Positions 41,121-41,149 of a DNA stretch of 41,149 bases are shown here, one piece after another. A program made the position numbers and the translations under genes. The stretch comes from CAWELS01 sp964468205 (GTDB lineage Bacteria > Acidobacteriota > Terriglobia > Bryobacterales > Bryobacteraceae), in assembly GCA_964468205.1 (NCBI GenBank), contig CAYXVG010000058.1, positions 1 through 41,149 of the forward strand, written 5' to 3'. The notes beneath the pieces are model-generated. The model did no database searches. It was given only the letters and a program-made list of their open reading frames with translations, and was not told the DNA's origin. Positions within the stretch are counted from its first letter, which is position 1. Every line of letters begins with the position of its first letter.

Positions 41121-41149
41121 GGGGCGGGGTTTGGGGGGGGGCCGGGTGG
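41121..41149 (+). other. G-rich tract with quadruplex-forming pattern
   Basis: Four G-runs of 4, 4, 9 and 3 separated by 1, 3 and 2 bases meet the usual G-quadruplex pattern. It ends at the window edge, so a sequencing or assembly end effect is also possible. Confidence 0.4.

Larger units (their letters stand above)
40599..41149. other. Region without a supported gene
   Basis: From the end of ttcA to the window edge I find no convincing gene. The first 130 bases are AT-rich by the standards of the window, with a T-rich stretch at 40665-40710. Two short open frames (40648-40884 minus, 40857-41120 plus) lack family resemblance and clear start signals. The stretch also holds a hairpin at 41069-41093 and a G-rich tract at 41121-41149. 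Confidence 0.6.

Overview
The window is about 41 kb of GC-rich bacterial chromosome. It suggests an Acidobacteriota genome of the Bryobacterales/Solibacter kind. The grounds are the mix of Tat-exported Gfo/Idh/MocA oxidoreductases, DUF1080 and FG-GAP proteins, DUF3604 proteins, sulfatase and enolase-superfamily genes beside ordinary housekeeping genes. This placement is an inference from gene content; there is no rRNA here to confirm it. I see no tRNA, rRNA, CRISPR array, prophage or insertion sequence.

Layout. 3-1190: 3' part of a ManD/RspA-type enolase-superfamily gene. 1207-5330 (minus): operon of APC permease, folD, coaE and an HtrA-like protease, the last three tightly packed. 5401-7296: exported Pcm, an Hpt protein and a receiver-Fis response regulator with no kinase nearby. 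7394-11822 (plus): a secreted DUF3604 protein followed by a sulfatase. 11823-12073: gene-free, with three stacked hairpins. 12074-16246 (minus): FG-GAP/DUF1080 protein, Tat-exported Gfo/Idh oxidoreductase, a 100-residue secreted protein and a YdcZ-type transporter; the first two fit a glycoside 3-oxidation/3-keto-hydrolase route. 16398-17366: aldo/keto reductase. 17419-17759: a dense GAGTTCGG repeat island. 17807-19222: Tat-exported enolase-superfamily protein. 19484-24153 (plus): aldo/keto reductase, inositol-monophosphatase-like protein, UxaE and UxaC, a hexuronate module. 24250-26367: exported DinB-like protein (minus) and rhamnulokinase. 26444-32604: GH65 phosphorylase-like enzyme, an adenylate kinase with an N-terminal export or anchor signal, OtsB, and convergent to it an OtsA-OtsB fusion whose phosphatase half lacks the catalytic aspartate. 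32842-33987: DPM1-GtrA type glycosyltransferase. 34019-38583: a divergent Gfo/Idh oxidoreductase and a second DUF3604 protein. 38611-40598: divergent rsmB and ttcA. 40599-41149: no supported gene.

Taken together the region looks devoted to carbohydrate use outside and inside the cell (sulfated and 3-oxidised glycosides, uronic acids, rhamnose) and to trehalose metabolism, embedded among housekeeping genes. A recurring feature is a good -10 hexamer only 6-13 bases before the start codon, without a Shine-Dalgarno sequence, which suggests that many first genes of operons here are leaderless or nearly so.
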